From NCBI RefSeq assembly GCF_900115695.1, contig NZ_FOXK01000001.1, positions 558,001 to 622,000 on the forward strand: a stretch of DNA of 64,000 nucleotides, given 5' to 3'. Shown here piece by piece: positions 19,568-28,908 of this stretch. Source of the stretch: Ectopseudomonas toyotomiensis. GTDB taxonomy: Bacteria; Pseudomonadota; Gammaproteobacteria; Pseudomonadales; Pseudomonadaceae. The translations under genes were made by a program, and so were the position numbers. The notes under the pieces are model-generated. The model was not told the origin of the DNA. It did not search any database and was given only the letters and a program-made list of their open reading frames with translations. Numbering within the stretch: position 1 is the stretch's first letter; each line of letters starts with the position of its first letter.

Positions 19568-20514
19568 TTCGGGCTCTTCATCAGCGGGTGGCTCTGCCAA
19601 TATTCACGGGCAGCGGCGATATCAGCGGCAATCGCCGCCTTCAAGGCCTCGAGCGAGGCGAAACGCTGCTCATCACGCAGCTTGTGGTGGAAAGCCACCG
19701 AGAGGCGCCGGCCATACAGATCGCCGGCAAAATCCAGAAGGTGCACTTCCAGATGGGCGCGGCCGTCACCGGCAACGCTGGGGCGCACGCCGATATTGGC
19801 GACGCCCGGTTGAATCACGCCATCGATTTCGCAGCTCACCAGATAGACCCCGGTCAGCGGCACCTTGCGCCGCTTGAGCTGGATATTGGCAGTGGGCGCA
19901 TCGAGCTGGCGGCCGAGCTTCTGCCCGTGCAGGACGCGCCCGGCGATACGAAACGGCCGCCCGAGCAAGGCTTCGGCCAGTTCGAAATCGCCATCGGCCA
20001 GTGCCTGGCGCACGCGCGTGCTGCTGACCCGACCGCCGAGCACTTCGACTGTGGTCGAGGCATCGACGCTGAAGCCGTGGCGCTGGCCGGCGGCCTTGAG
20101 GAATTCGAAATCCCCTGCACGGTCGCAGCCGAAGCGGAAATCGTCGCCGATCTCCAGATCCTTCACGCCCAGGCCGTCGACCAGCACACGCTGGACGAAC
20201 TCGGCGGCCGACAACTCGCGCAGGCGGCGGTTGAAGGCCAGACACAGCACCAGGTCGACGCCTTCGGCGGCCAGCAGGGCGAGCTTGTCACGCAGGCGGG
20301 TGAGACGCGCCGGCGCAGTGTCCGGGCCGAAGAACTCACGCGGCTGCGGCTCGAAGATCACCACGCAGCTGGGCACGGCCAATTCCGCGGCACGCTCGCG
20401 CAGGCGCGCCAGGATGGCCTGGTGCCCACGATGAACGCCGTCGAAATTACCGATGGTGACCACACAGCCCCGCGCCTGGGGCTGCAGGTTATGAAGACCT
20501 CGAACCAGCTGCAT
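19564..20514 (-). CDS. ribF: Bifunctional riboflavin kinase / FAD synthetase RibF
   Basis: 316 residues. The N-terminal FMN adenylyltransferase domain carries the nucleotide-binding [10 protein letters not shown] motif (residues 22-31) and the later SSTRVRQAL. The C-terminal riboflavin kinase domain starts at about residue 185 with the PTANI motif. It converts riboflavin to FMN and FAD in the cytoplasm. The ATG at 20514 begins the conserved [10 protein letters not shown] start. It heads the ribF-ileS-lspA-fkpB operon, 79 bases downstream of murJ, and may be read through from murJ. Confidence 0.96.
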   Translation of the reverse strand: MQLVRGLHNLQPQARGCVVTIGNFDGVHRGHQAILARLRERAAELAVPSCVVIFEPQPREFFGPDTAPARLTRLRDKLALLAAEGVDLVLCLAFNRRLRELSAAEFVQRVLVDGLGVKDLEIGDDFRFGCDRAGDFEFLKAAGQRHGFSVDASTTVEVLGGRVSSTRVRQALADGDFELAEALLGRPFRIAGRVLHGQKLGRQLDAPTANIQLKRRKVPLTGVYLVSCEIDGVIQPGVANIGVRPSVAGDGRAHLEVHLLDFAGDLYGRRLSVAFHHKLRDEQRFASLEALKAAIAADIAAAREYWQSHPLMKSPK

Positions 20515-20593
20515 AGCACGCTTCTTGTTCACAAAGTGGCCGATTATACGCACAGCAGGCCATGCACAACAGGCATCGCGATACGTGAAACCG

Positions 20594-22135
20594 CTACAGG
20601 GCCCGCCGGGCAAAATCGCGCGGACGGAAGCCCAATATGAGCAGCATGCCGAAATAGGCGACCAGCCCAGCAGCCACCAGCGCGCCGAGACGCAACAGGC
20701 GCACGAGCATTTCCCCTTCCGCCCAGGCTGGCATGACCTGCAGCAGCCCCAGTAACACGGCGACCATCACCGCCACCGCGACCACCAGCTTGAGCAGAAA
20801 CAGCCCCCAGCCCGGCAGCGGCTGGAAGATATCGGCACGGCGCAGCTGCCAATACAGCAGGCCGGCGTTCAGACAGGCCGCCAGGCTGATCGCCAGCGCC
20901 AGGCCGACGTGCGCCATATTCAGACCAAAGACGAACAGCGCGTTCATCGCCTGGGTCGCCAGCAGGCTGACCACAGCGATTTTCACCGGCGTCTTGATGT
21001 TCTGCTGGGCGTAGAAGCCGGGCGCGAGGATCTTGATCAGAATCAACGCCAGCAGGCCGACCGAGTAAGCCACCAGTGCCCGCTGGGTCATCAGCGCGTC
21101 CTCTGCACCGAACTTGCCGTACTGGAACAGCGACACCACCAGCGGCTCGGCGAGAATCGCCAGCGCCAGGGTGCAGGGCAGCACCAGCAGAAAGCACAAA
21201 CGCAGCCCCCAATCGAGCAGGCGGCGGTACTCGTCGCGATTCTTGCTCGCATAGGTTTTCGATAGCGCCGGCAGCAGGATGGTGCCCAGCGCCACGCCCA
21301 GCACGCCCGAAGGTAACTCCATCAGGCGGTCGGCGTAGTACATCCAGGATACCGAGCCGGCCACCAGGAAGGAGGCGAAGATGGTGTTGATGATCAGCGA
21401 AATCTGGCTGACCGAGACGCCGAAGATGGCCGGCCCCATCTGCTTGAGCACGCGCCAGACACCCATGTCACCGAAACTCAGGCGCGGCAGCACCAGCATG
21501 CCGACCTTCCTCAGATGCGGCAGTTGCCAGAGCAACTGTGCCAGCCCGCCGACCAGCACCGCCCAGCCCAGGGCCATGATTGGCGGGTCGAAATAGGGCG
21601 TCAGAAACAGCGAGAAGACGATCATGCTGACATTGAGCAAGGTCGGCACGAACGCCGGTACCGAAAAACGGTTCCAGGTATTGAGCACGGCCCCGGCCAG
21701 CGATGACAGGGAGATCAGCAATATATAAGGAAAGGTCACCCGCAGCAGATCGACCGTCAGTTCGAAACGCTCGGCCTCATCGGCAAACCCCGGAGCCGTG
21801 GCCCAGACAATCCAGGGCGCTGCGAGCACGCCGATGGCCGTGACCAGCGCCAGCACCAGGGTCAGCAAACCGGAGACATAGGCAACGAAAGTGCGCGTGG
21901 CCTCCTCGCCCTGCTGCATCTTGTACTCGGCCAGGATCGGCACGAAGGCCTGCGAGAATGCCCCTTCGGCAAAAATACGGCGCAGCAGATTGGGCAGCTT
22001 GAACGCCACCACGAAGGCATCCGACGCCACCCCGGCACCGAAGGTGCGGGCGATGATGGTATCGCGCACGAACCCCAGCACGCGCGAAACCATGGTCAGT
22101 GAACTGACGGCAGCCAGGGACTTGAGCAGATTCAT
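20594..22135 (-). CDS. murJ: Lipid II flippase MurJ (MviN)
   Basis: A 513-residue MOP-superfamily membrane protein with about 14 helices. The family opening [22 protein letters not shown] and the conserved [15 protein letters not shown] segment are present. MurJ flips lipid II to the periplasm for peptidoglycan synthesis, so it works with the mraY, murG and ftsW genes at 53-58 kb. The start at 22135 fits the family N-terminus exactly; a long in-frame upstream extension has no homology and would cross the rpsT promoter. Confidence 0.96.
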   Translation of the reverse strand: MNLLKSLAAVSSLTMVSRVLGFVRDTIIARTFGAGVASDAFVVAFKLPNLLRRIFAEGAFSQAFVPILAEYKMQQGEEATRTFVAYVSGLLTLVLALVTAIGVLAAPWIVWATAPGFADEAERFELTVDLLRVTFPYILLISLSSLAGAVLNTWNRFSVPAFVPTLLNVSMIVFSLFLTPYFDPPIMALGWAVLVGGLAQLLWQLPHLRKVGMLVLPRLSFGDMGVWRVLKQMGPAIFGVSVSQISLIINTIFASFLVAGSVSWMYYADRLMELPSGVLGVALGTILLPALSKTYASKNRDEYRRLLDWGLRLCFLLVLPCTLALAILAEPLVVSLFQYGKFGAEDALMTQRALVAYSVGLLALILIKILAPGFYAQQNIKTPVKIAVVSLLATQAMNALFVFGLNMAHVGLALAISLAACLNAGLLYWQLRRADIFQPLPGWGLFLLKLVVAVAVMVAVLLGLLQVMPAWAEGEMLVRLLRLGALVAAGLVAYFGMLLILGFRPRDFARRAL

Positions 22136-22250
22136 GGGGTATTTCGGCTTCCATAAAGAGGTGCAGTAGCGGACAATCCGCCGCCCAACGAAGGCGTCGA
22201 GTGTAGCGAGCCACCACTGGTCAGGCCAGCACAGGAAAGCGTCATCAGAC

Positions 22251-22279
22251 TTGACAGCAGGCAGATGGATCGGCATGAT
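22251..22279 (+). promoter_or_regulatory. Sigma-70 promoter of rpsT
   Basis: A perfect -35 TTGACA (22251-22256) is 17 bases from CATGAT (22274-22279), about 48 bases ahead of the rpsT start codon. Confidence 0.6.
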
Positions 22280-22326
22280 TCGCGGCCTTATTTGTCGTAA
22301 CCCCCCAGTTTTCGAGGAGCTTGACG

Positions 22327-22605
22327 GTGGCCAACTCACCTTCTGCCAAAAAACGCGCCAAACAGGCTGAGAAGCGCCGTAGCCATAACGCCAGCCTGCG
22401 CTCGATGGTTCGTACCTACATCAAGAACGTGGTCAAGGCTATTGCTGCCAAAGATCTCGAGCTTGCCAAGACCGCTTACACCGCAGCCGTTCCGGTCATC
22501 GACCGCATGGCTGACAAAGGCATCATCCACAAGAACAAAGCCGCTCGTCACAAGAGCCGCCTGAACGCGCACATCAAGGCGCTGGGCGAAGCTGCTGCCG
22601 CCTAA
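22327..22605 (+). CDS. rpsT: 30S ribosomal protein S20
   Basis: 92 residues, very basic, starting [21 protein letters not shown] as in S20. It binds 16S rRNA during early 30S assembly. The start is GTG at 22327 with GAGGAG upstream; a TTG two codons earlier is also in frame. A weak start codon is a known part of S20 autoregulation in E. coli. The gene is single, with its own promoter and a strong terminator, and is divergent from murJ. Confidence 0.97.
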   Translation: MANSPSAKKRAKQAEKRRSHNASLRSMVRTYIKNVVKAIAAKDLELAKTAYTAAVPVIDRMADKGIIHKNKAARHKSRLNAHIKALGEAAAA

Positions 22606-22621
22606 TCGCGACAGGTTCTTG

Positions 22622-22650
22622 AAAAACCGGCCCAGGAGGCCGGTTTTTTA
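22622..22650 (+). terminator. Rho-independent terminator of rpsT
   Basis: AAAAACCGGCC (22622-22632) and GGCCGGTTTTT (22638-22648) pair across a 5-base loop, followed by further T residues, directly after rpsT. Confidence 0.9.
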
Positions 22651-22681
22651 TTGCCCCGAGTTCACGATCAGCAGCCCATAA

Positions 22682-22721
22682 AAAATGCCCGCCTCCTCAA
22701 TGGAACGCGGGCATTTTTGCC
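22682..22721 (-). terminator. Terminator of the PA4642-family gene
   Basis: AAAAATGCCCGC and GCGGGCATTTTT form a 12-bp stem; read on the minus strand it ends in a T run just after the stop of the gene at 22736-23023. Confidence 0.8.
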
Positions 22722-22735
22722 TATGCCGGCCAGAA

Positions 22736-23023
22736 TCAGCCGCGAGCGGCCTTGATCACTTCGATGTAGGGCTCGGCATTACGCTGATCCTGAATCAGCG
22801 CGATGAAATCATTGCCCTGCGCATCGGTGGCGGAGAGGTCGTAGCCCTCGGCCACGAAGAAGCCCACGAAACGCTCGAAATCATCGATACGCAGACCGCG
22901 ATAAGCCTTGATCAGCTTGTGCAGCGAAGGCGGTGTGGCGTCCGCTGGTTCCACCGCAAGGAACAGCTTGATCGAGTCATCGCTGATTTCTTCGCCAATC
23001 ACCTGCTTCTTGTCTTTACGCAT
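22736..23023 (-). CDS. PA4642-family conserved hypothetical protein
   Basis: A 95-residue soluble, acidic protein (MRKDKKQVIGEEISDDSIKL...). I recognise it as the short conserved Pseudomonas protein typified by PA4642. The C-terminal part (FERFVGFFVAEGYDLSATDAQGNDF) resembles Nif11-like or small bacteriocin-leader helical domains, but this is only a visual impression. No function is known. In PAO1 its homologue is also close to the hpt-upp-uraA genes, agreeing with the order here. It has its own terminator and is divergent from the SulP gene. Confidence 0.7.
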   Translation of the reverse strand: MRKDKKQVIGEEISDDSIKLFLAVEPADATPPSLHKLIKAYRGLRIDDFERFVGFFVAEGYDLSATDAQGNDFIALIQDQRNAEPYIEVIKAARG

Positions 23024-23165
23024 CGCCCGCTCCCGCCAGCATTACAGAGGGCCGGCAGTGTACCGCCGCGCCGCGCGCGGCTCAACGCGTAGCCAAGCAG
23101 GCTAACATGCGAACAATCGACACGACAGCCGACCTAGGTCATGCCGCGCAGTGCAAACTGAGCCC

Positions 23166-23171
23166 TATAAT
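23166..23171 (+). promoter_or_regulatory. Possible -10 box of the SulP gene
   Basis: A perfect TATAAT, 25 bases before the start codon. No good -35 hexamer is seen at 16-18 bases upstream, so an activator or weak promoter is implied. Confidence 0.4.
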
Positions 23172-23195
23172 GCGCCGAGCCATTAGGGAGCCAGC

Positions 23196-24935
23196 ATGTC
23201 AGGTCCATCGTTACCGCTGTTCGCCGCCTGGCGCCAGACGCTGCGCGCCGGCTACTCCTGGAAGGCCCTGCGCGGAGACCTGAGCGCCGGCCTGACGGTG
23301 GGCATCATTGCCATTCCACTGGCCATGGCGCTGGCCATCGCCGTGGGTGTGGCGCCGCAGCACGGGCTCTATACCGTACTGATCGCCGCGCCACTGATCG
23401 CTCTGTGCGGCGGCTCGCGCTTCAATATTTCCGGCCCCACCGCCGCCTTCGTGGTGATCCTGCTGCCGATTACCCACCTGTACGGACTCGGCGGCCTGCT
23501 GCTGTGCACGCTGATGGCCGGCGTCATCCTGATCTCTCTGGGCCTGCTGCGCGCCGGCCGCCTGATCGAGTTCGTGCCCTACCCGGTAACCCTGGGCTTT
23601 ACCGCCGGTATCGGTATCGTCATCGCCGTCCTGCAGATCAAGGACTTGTTCGGCCTGCACCTGGCCGGTGCGCCACAACATCTGCTGGAACAGGTGAACC
23701 TGCTGGTGCGCGCCCTGCCCAGCCTGCAACCCGGCGACACTCTGGTTGGCGTCGCTTGCCTGGCGACACTGCTGATCTGGCCACGCCTAGCGCCGAAGAT
23801 CCCCGCCCACCTCGTTGCCCTGGCAGTCGGCGCGCTGCTGGCGCTGGCTCTGGAACGGCTCGGGCTGCCTGTGGCGACACTGGGCGAGCGCTTCAGCTAT
23901 CAGCTCGACGGTATCGATCATCCCGGCATTCCGCCTTTCCTGCCGGACCTCGCGCTACCCTGGAACCTGCCAGGTCCTGACGGCCAGCCGCTGGTATTGT
24001 CGTTCGAACTGATCCGCCAGCTACTCGCCCCGGCATTTGCCATCGCCATGCTCGGCGCCATCGAGTCGCTGCTGTGCGCGGTGGTGGCCGACGGCATGAC
24101 CGGCAGCAAGCATGACCCCAACGCCGAACTGATCGGCCAGGGCCTGGGTAATCTGGCCGCGCCCTTCTTTGGCGGCATCACCGCCACCGCCGCCATCGCC
24201 CGCACCGCCGCCAACGTGCGCGCTGGCGCCTTTTCGCCGATGGCAGCACTGGTTCACGCCGGCGTGGTGCTGGCAGCGATTCTGCTGCTCGCACCGCTGT
24301 TCAGTTATCTACCCATGGCCGCCCTGGCGGCGCTGCTGCTGATGGTGGCGTGGAACATGAGCGAACCCCACCATGTTGCCCACACCCTGCGCATCGCCCC
24401 ACGCAGCGATGTGCTGGTGCTGCTGACCTGCCTGGTGCTGACGGTGCTGTTCGATATGGTGCTGGCCGTTGGCGTCGGCCTGCTGCTGGCGGCCGGACTG
24501 TTCATCAAGCGCATGAGCGAGCTGACCGATACGGCCGCCCTGAACCGCCAACAGCGAGAAGCGCTGCAAGACCTGCCCGAGCACGTACTGGCCTACGCCA
24601 TTCGCGGCCCGCTGTTCTTCGGCGCGGCAGAGAAGGCCCTGAGCGTGCTGCGCCGCTTCACGCCCGGCGTGAAAGTGGTGGTGGTCGATATCAGCGCCGT
24701 GCCGCTGCTGGACATGACCGCCCTGGCGGCGCTGGACAACGTGCTGCGCGACTATCGCCAGCAGGGCGTGGCGCTGATCCTCAGCGGTCCCACTGCCCAG
24801 GTACGCCTGCAACTGCGGCGTGCCGGCGTGCAGCGCCGCGAAGGCGAGCTGGTATATGTGCGGGATCTGGCGCAGGCGCGGGAAAAGGCCTTGCGCTGGC
24901 TCGAGGCGAGCCACGACACGCAGCACGTCACGTAG
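23196..24935 (+). CDS. SulP-family inorganic anion transporter with STAS domain
   Basis: 579 residues. A membrane domain of 12-14 helices (about 15-430) includes the SulP signature around FNISGPTAAFVVIL and a second conserved stretch GGITATAAIARTAANVR. It is followed by a cytoplasmic STAS domain (about 440-560; VVVVDISAVPLLDMTALAAL). Such proteins import sulfate, bicarbonate or C4-dicarboxylates; the substrate cannot be told here. No carbonic anhydrase gene sits beside it. The TAG stop lies inside a repeated palindrome (24931-24979), so the end of the protein may have been set by that repeat. Confidence 0.88.
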   Translation: MSGPSLPLFAAWRQTLRAGYSWKALRGDLSAGLTVGIIAIPLAMALAIAVGVAPQHGLYTVLIAAPLIALCGGSRFNISGPTAAFVVILLPITHLYGLGGLLLCTLMAGVILISLGLLRAGRLIEFVPYPVTLGFTAGIGIVIAVLQIKDLFGLHLAGAPQHLLEQVNLLVRALPSLQPGDTLVGVACLATLLIWPRLAPKIPAHLVALAVGALLALALERLGLPVATLGERFSYQLDGIDHPGIPPFLPDLALPWNLPGPDGQPLVLSFELIRQLLAPAFAIAMLGAIESLLCAVVADGMTGSKHDPNAELIGQGLGNLAAPFFGGITATAAIARTAANVRAGAFSPMAALVHAGVVLAAILLLAPLFSYLPMAALAALLLMVAWNMSEPHHVAHTLRIAPRSDVLVLLTCLVLTVLFDMVLAVGVGLLLAAGLFIKRMSELTDTAALNRQQREALQDLPEHVLAYAIRGPLFFGAAEKALSVLRRFTPGVKVVVVDISAVPLLDMTALAALDNVLRDYRQQGVALILSGPTAQVRLQLRRAGVQRREGELVYVRDLAQAREKALRWLEASHDTQHVT

Positions 24936-24979
24936 GGTGCGCCGTGCGCACCGGGGAAAGGTGCAGCGCACCCTACGCG
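24931..24979. repeat. GTAGGGTGCGC palindromic repeat, copy 1
   Basis: CGTAGGGTGCGC... at 24931 pairs with GCGCACCCTACG ending near 24977. The TAG stop codon of the SulP gene is inside the left arm. It may act as a bidirectional terminator between the SulP gene and hpt. A related copy lies at 38965-39031. Confidence 0.7.
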
Positions 24980-24989
24980 TTAAGACCGC

Positions 24990-25547
24990 TTACAGCCCCT
25001 TGACCGCGTAGATGCCGGCGGCGTTACGCCAGTAGCCCTTATAATCCATGCCGTAGCCAAAGATATAACGGTCGATGCACTGCAGGCCCACGTAATTGGC
25101 CTTCAGATCAGGACGAGCCTTGCGCTCGTGCTCCTTGTCGATCAGCACCGCCGTGTGCACGGCACGCGCGCCGGCATGGCGGCAGAAATCGATGATCGCG
25201 CCGAGGGTATGCCCTTCGTCGAGGATGTCGTCGATGATCAGCACGTCGCGGTCGATGAACGACACTTCCGGCTTGGCCTTCCAGAATAGCTCGCCACCGC
25301 TGGTTTCGTTGCGATAACGGGTGGCGTGCAGGTAAGACGCTTCCAACGGGAAGTTCAGTTTGGTCAGCAGCTTGCCGGAGAAGATCAGCCCGCCATTCAT
25401 CACGCAGAACACCACCGGGTTGCGCTCAGCCAGCTCGGCGTTGATCTGGCTGGCGACCTTGTCGATGGCCGCTTCCACCTCGGCTTCGGTGAACAGGCAG
25501 TCGGCTTCCGCCATGATTTGGCGAATGTGCGCGAGATCGGCGGACAT
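24990..25547 (-). CDS. hpt: Hypoxanthine-guanine phosphoribosyltransferase
   Basis: 185 residues, phosphoribosyltransferase type I fold. The PRPP loop is VLIIDDILDEGHTLGAI (about residues 96-112), and ATRYRNETSGGELFWK forms the hood side. It salvages hypoxanthine and guanine using PRPP. Pairing with upp-uraA next door makes this a purine and pyrimidine salvage site, though the genes are divergent and share a 238-bp control region. Confidence 0.93.
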   Translation of the reverse strand: MSADLAHIRQIMAEADCLFTEAEVEAAIDKVASQINAELAERNPVVFCVMNGGLIFSGKLLTKLNFPLEASYLHATRYRNETSGGELFWKAKPEVSFIDRDVLIIDDILDEGHTLGAIIDFCRHAGARAVHTAVLIDKEHERKARPDLKANYVGLQCIDRYIFGYGMDYKGYWRNAAGIYAVKGL

Positions 25548-25698
25548 GATGTGTTCTCTCTTGATCGGGCTGATGAATGGCGGCGAACAGCCTGAAAGCT
25601 GATCGAGCCGTCAAATAAAAGCGGGCAAAGGTACAGACCCGGGCAACGCTTGCCAAGTATCGACTGACCAGCGTAGCCGATGCACGGCGCAGGGTGGC

Positions 25699-25714
25699 GT
25701 GACTCATCAGTCAC
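25699..25714. promoter_or_regulatory. Dyad upstream of upp
   Basis: GTGACT-CATC-AGTCAC, a 6-bp dyad inside a wider imperfect GGGTGGC...CACCC frame, lies eight bases upstream of the sigma-54-like -24 box. It may be an operator; no regulator is known to me for it. Confidence 0.35.
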
Positions 25715-25721
25715 CCACCAC

Positions 25722-25738
25722 TTGGCATGAGCAATGCT
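25722..25738 (+). promoter_or_regulatory. Possible sigma-54 (-24/-12) promoter of upp-uraA
   Basis: TTGGCAT (25722-25728) and AATGCT (25733-25738) place GG and GC exactly ten bases apart, the required -24/-12 spacing. The predicted start is about 37 bases before the upp ATG. The match is good but not perfect (T for C in the GGCA-C position, A for T in TTGC). Confidence 0.4.
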
Positions 25739-25785
25739 TTAATCTAACGCGATTTTTCCCAGAGCCCCGTTGGAGATCCCAGCCC

Positions 25786-26424
25786 ATGCCCACTCGCGAG
25801 ATCCGCCACCCGCTGATCCGTCACAAGATCGGCCTGATGCGCCGCGCCGATATCAGCACCAAGAATTTCCGTGAGCTGGCCCAGGAAGTGGGCGCCCTGC
25901 TGACTTATGAAGCTACCAACGACCTACCGCTGGAAGCCTACGACATCGAAGGCTGGGCGGGCACCGTGCAAGTCGAGAAGATCGCCGGCAAGAAAATCAC
26001 CGTGGTTCCGATCCTGCGCGCCGGCATCGGCATGCTCGATGGCGTGCTCAGTCTGATCCCCGGCGCCAAGGTCAGCGCCGTGGGTGTGGCACGCAACGAG
26101 GAAACCCTGGAAGCGCACACCTACCTGGAAAAGCTCGCGCCGGAAATCGACTCGCGCCTGGCACTGATCATCGACCCGATGCTGGCCACTGGCGGCTCGA
26201 TGGTCGCCACCATCGACCTGCTGAAGAAAGCTGGCTGCAAGGACATTCGCGCCATGGTCCTGGTCGCCGCGCCAGAAGGCATCAAGGCGGTCGAGAAGGC
26301 TCACCCGGACGTGACCATATTCACCGCCTCCATCGATCAGCGCCTGAACGAACACGGCTACATCATTCCGGGCCTGGGCGATGCCGGTGACAAGATCTTC
26401 GGCACCAAGCAGAAGGACGCCTGA
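25786..26424 (+). CDS. upp: Uracil phosphoribosyltransferase
   Basis: 212 residues of the standard Upp length. Visible are [15 protein letters not shown], the PRPP loop [13 protein letters not shown] and the C-terminal uracil-binding [10 protein letters not shown]. It makes UMP from uracil and PRPP. The start [10 protein letters not shown] at 25786 matches the family; an upstream in-frame ATG would run through the promoter region. uraA follows after one base, so uptake and salvage are co-expressed. Confidence 0.96.
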   Translation: MPTREIRHPLIRHKIGLMRRADISTKNFRELAQEVGALLTYEATNDLPLEAYDIEGWAGTVQVEKIAGKKITVVPILRAGIGMLDGVLSLIPGAKVSAVGVARNEETLEAHTYLEKLAPEIDSRLALIIDPMLATGGSMVATIDLLKKAGCKDIRAMVLVAAPEGIKAVEKAHPDVTIFTASIDQRLNEHGYIIPGLGDAGDKIFGTKQKDA

Positions 26425-26425
26425 C

Positions 26426-27688
26426 ATGTCGCAAACGGAATTCAACGATCCGCTGTGGCGCCAGGGCATTTCCGGCGCACAGATGCTGTTCGTGGCCTTC
26501 GGCGCCCTGGTGCTGATGCCGCTTATCACCGGCATGGACCCCAACGTCGCGCTGTTCACCGCCGGCATCGGTACCCTGCTGTTCCAATTGGTGACCAAGC
26601 GCCAGGTGCCGGTTTTCCTGGCCTCCAGCTTCGCCTTCATCGCACCGATTCTGGCGGCCAAAGGCGAGTTCGGCCTGCCGGCGGTGATGGGCGGCGTGAT
26701 CGCGGCCGGTGTGGTCTACATCCTGCTCTCGGTGCTGGTCAAGCTGCGCGGCCCGAGCTTCATCGACCGCCTGCTGCCACCAGTGGTGATCGCCCCGGTG
26801 ATCATCTCCATCGGCCTGGCGCTGTCGCCGGTAGCGGTGAACATGGCCATGGGCAAGGCCGGTGATGGTAGCGTCGAACTGGTGCCGTACAGCACGGCGA
26901 TGATGATTTCGATGCCGGCGCTGATCACCACCCTGCTGGTGGCAGTGCTAGGGCGCGGCATCTTCCGCCTGGTGCCGATCCTCGCCGGCATCGCCGTTGG
27001 CTGCGCCATCGCCGCGGTGCTCGGCGTGATCGACACCAGTGCCGTTGAACAAGCCGCCTGGCTCGCCATACCCAACTTCGTCACCCCGGAACTGCACTGG
27101 GGCGCCATTCTGTACATGGTCCCGGTCGCCCTGGCGCCAGCCATCGAGCACATCGGCGGCGTGGTGGCGATCGGTAACGTCACCGGCAAGAACTTCGTCA
27201 AGAAGCCAGGCCTGCACCGCACCCTGCTCGGTGACGGCCTCGCCACCTCGGCAGCCGGCCTGTTCGGTGGTCCACCCAACACCACCTACGCCGAAGTCAC
27301 CGGCGCGGTGATGCTGACCAAGAGCTACAACCCGAAGATCATGACCTGGGCTGCGGTATTCGCCATCGCCCTGGCCTTCATCGGCAAGTTCGGTGTGGCC
27401 CTGCAGAGTATTCCGGTCCCGGTGATGGGCGGCATTCTCTGCCTGCTGTTCGGCTCCATCGCCGTGGTCGGCCTAAACACCCTGATTCGCCACCAGGTCG
27501 ACCTCTCCGAAGCGCGCAACCTGATCATTGTCTCGGTGACCCTGGTGTTCGGCATCGGCGGCATGGTCATCGGCGGCAAGGAATTCGCCCTGTCAGGGAT
27601 TTCCCTGTGCGCGATCACTGCGCTGCTGCTCAATCTGGTGCTGCCCGGTGGCGCTGGCTGGAAACAACGGGAACCGGAAGAAGCCTGA
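26426..27688 (+). CDS. uraA: Uracil permease UraA (NCS2 family)
   Basis: A 420-residue membrane protein with about 14 helices. NCS2 marks include APAIEHIGGVVAIGNVTGKNF and the FGGPPNTTYAEVTGAV segment that supplies substrate-binding residues. It imports uracil with protons. It begins one base after the upp stop and the pair ends at the terminator at 27704. Confidence 0.95.
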   Translation: MSQTEFNDPLWRQGISGAQMLFVAFGALVLMPLITGMDPNVALFTAGIGTLLFQLVTKRQVPVFLASSFAFIAPILAAKGEFGLPAVMGGVIAAGVVYILLSVLVKLRGPSFIDRLLPPVVIAPVIISIGLALSPVAVNMAMGKAGDGSVELVPYSTAMMISMPALITTLLVAVLGRGIFRLVPILAGIAVGCAIAAVLGVIDTSAVEQAAWLAIPNFVTPELHWGAILYMVPVALAPAIEHIGGVVAIGNVTGKNFVKKPGLHRTLLGDGLATSAAGLFGGPPNTTYAEVTGAVMLTKSYNPKIMTWAAVFAIALAFIGKFGVALQSIPVPVMGGILCLLFGSIAVVGLNTLIRHQVDLSEARNLIIVSVTLVFGIGGMVIGGKEFALSGISLCAITALLLNLVLPGGAGWKQREPEEA

Positions 27689-27703
27689 GTCTGCCGCCCA
27701 ATA

Positions 27704-27732
27704 AAAAGCCCGCGAGCAGATCGCGGGCTTTT
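27704..27732. terminator. Bidirectional terminator between uraA and the DUF481 gene
   Basis: AAAAGCCCGCGA (27704-27715) and TCGCGGGCTTTT (27721-27732) form a 12-bp stem with A and T runs at both sides, suited to both converging transcripts. Confidence 0.9.
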
Positions 27733-27750
27733 CGTTTGCAATGCCAGAAC

Positions 27751-28764
27751 CTACCAGCCGACACCGAAGCCAAGGGTATAGCGGGTTTCGTCCAGATCGC
27801 CCTCGGCACCACTGACGATATCCTTCTCGGCCTTCATGTTCAGCGACGCCCAGTCGGTCACCTTGTAGCGCAGACCGACCTCGGCATCCAGGCTGTAGTC
27901 CGCCGCCCCACTGAGCGGACGCCCGAGCTCACCGACACTGAACAGCTCGACGGTCTTGCCGATCAGGTAGCGGTTGTAGTCCCACTTCACGCTCATGGCG
28001 TAGAAGCGATCCTGCTCGCCATTGCTGTAGCGGTAATCGCTGCGGTTGGCCAGGGTAGCAATGGAGAACGCACCCAGCTCGTCATCCCAGAACTGGTAAC
28101 CCGGGCCGGTACCGAGAGTGCGCTGACGCTCCACCTCTTCGATACGGTCGCGCTTGTACTCGAAGCGCCCCTGCCAGAACCATTTTTCCGTGAGGAAGCG
28201 GTCGAGCGCGTACTCGGCGCTCCAGTTGTCGGTACTGACAACGTCGTCTTTCAGCTCGCGGTTGTAGTCGGCAAGCGCATTGTGCCGCCAGAGACCGTGG
28301 CGGGCCTGGGTCTTGATATCGACGTCGTAATCATCAGAGTCGCGCTCGCCGCGCTTGTAGTCGAGACCAAGGTCGATGTTGCCCTTCCAGGTGAAATCCT
28401 CCACCAGCGGCTTGGGCTTCATGATCTGTTCGATCTGCGACAGCTCGATGGTCTTCGGCGACTCGCCATTGGCCAGGGTGACCTTGCCCGGCTCAGCCGC
28501 CAGCAGCGACTTGGCACGCTCGCCATTTACCGGCCCGAGCTTGACCAGCAGCTCGTGATCACTTTCCAGGGTGGCGATTTTCTTCCAGTCCAGCGGAATG
28601 GAGCCACCGTAGTCGGTTTCCAGCAGCAGTTTGCTGCCGTCGAAGAAGCGGATGGTGCCGGAGAGACGGTCACCGTTCTTCAACCAGACGATATCGGCGA
28701 AGGTGGCGGAGCTGCACAGAGCGATGCTCAGGCCTAGCAGGGACAGCGATGTAGAGCGCGACAT
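27751..28764 (-). CDS. DUF481 outer-membrane protein (paralogue 1)
   Basis: 337 residues with a signal peptide (ending SSATFA, near residue 23). The N-terminal DIVWLKNGDRLSG domain resembles a small SH3-like lead. The rest is a DUF481 (YdiY-like) beta-barrel, finishing with an aromatic end (GFGVGW) as outer-membrane proteins do. Its function is unknown; homologues are often called salt-induced outer-membrane proteins. The neighbouring 28909-29901 gene is a clear paralogue, with shared LGTGPGYQFWDDELG versus VGTGPGYRFWDDELG. Confidence 0.85.
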   Translation of the reverse strand: MSRSTSLSLLGLSIALCSSATFADIVWLKNGDRLSGTIRFFDGSKLLLETDYGGSIPLDWKKIATLESDHELLVKLGPVNGERAKSLLAAEPGKVTLANGESPKTIELSQIEQIMKPKPLVEDFTWKGNIDLGLDYKRGERDSDDYDVDIKTQARHGLWRHNALADYNRELKDDVVSTDNWSAEYALDRFLTEKWFWQGRFEYKRDRIEEVERQRTLGTGPGYQFWDDELGAFSIATLANRSDYRYSNGEQDRFYAMSVKWDYNRYLIGKTVELFSVGELGRPLSGAADYSLDAEVGLRYKVTDWASLNMKAEKDIVSGAEGDLDETRYTLGFGVGW

Positions 28765-28870
28765 AAGTTGGGTAATGGCGTTGGTGGGCGAAAGCCGGGC
28801 ATTATCCGCAACCCCGGCGCCAGAGCAACAGCTGACCGGGCCGAATACGCAGAGTTCAGCTTTTTCCGTC

Positions 28871-28901
28871 GGGCGGCGTGCCGTTGGGCAGCGCGCCGCC
28901 C
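28871..28901 (-). terminator. GC-rich hairpin after DUF481 paralogue 2
   Basis: GGGCGGCG (28871-28878) and CGCCGCCC (28894-28901) pair around 15 bases, eight bases beyond the stop at 28909. There is no T tract, so termination is uncertain. Confidence 0.35.
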
Positions 28902-28908
28902 GGCGGTA

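Noticed and set aside
18101..19813. 570-codon plus-strand frame opposite ileS and ribF
   Set aside because: Same shadow effect; no family resemblance, and ileS motifs on the other strand are complete.
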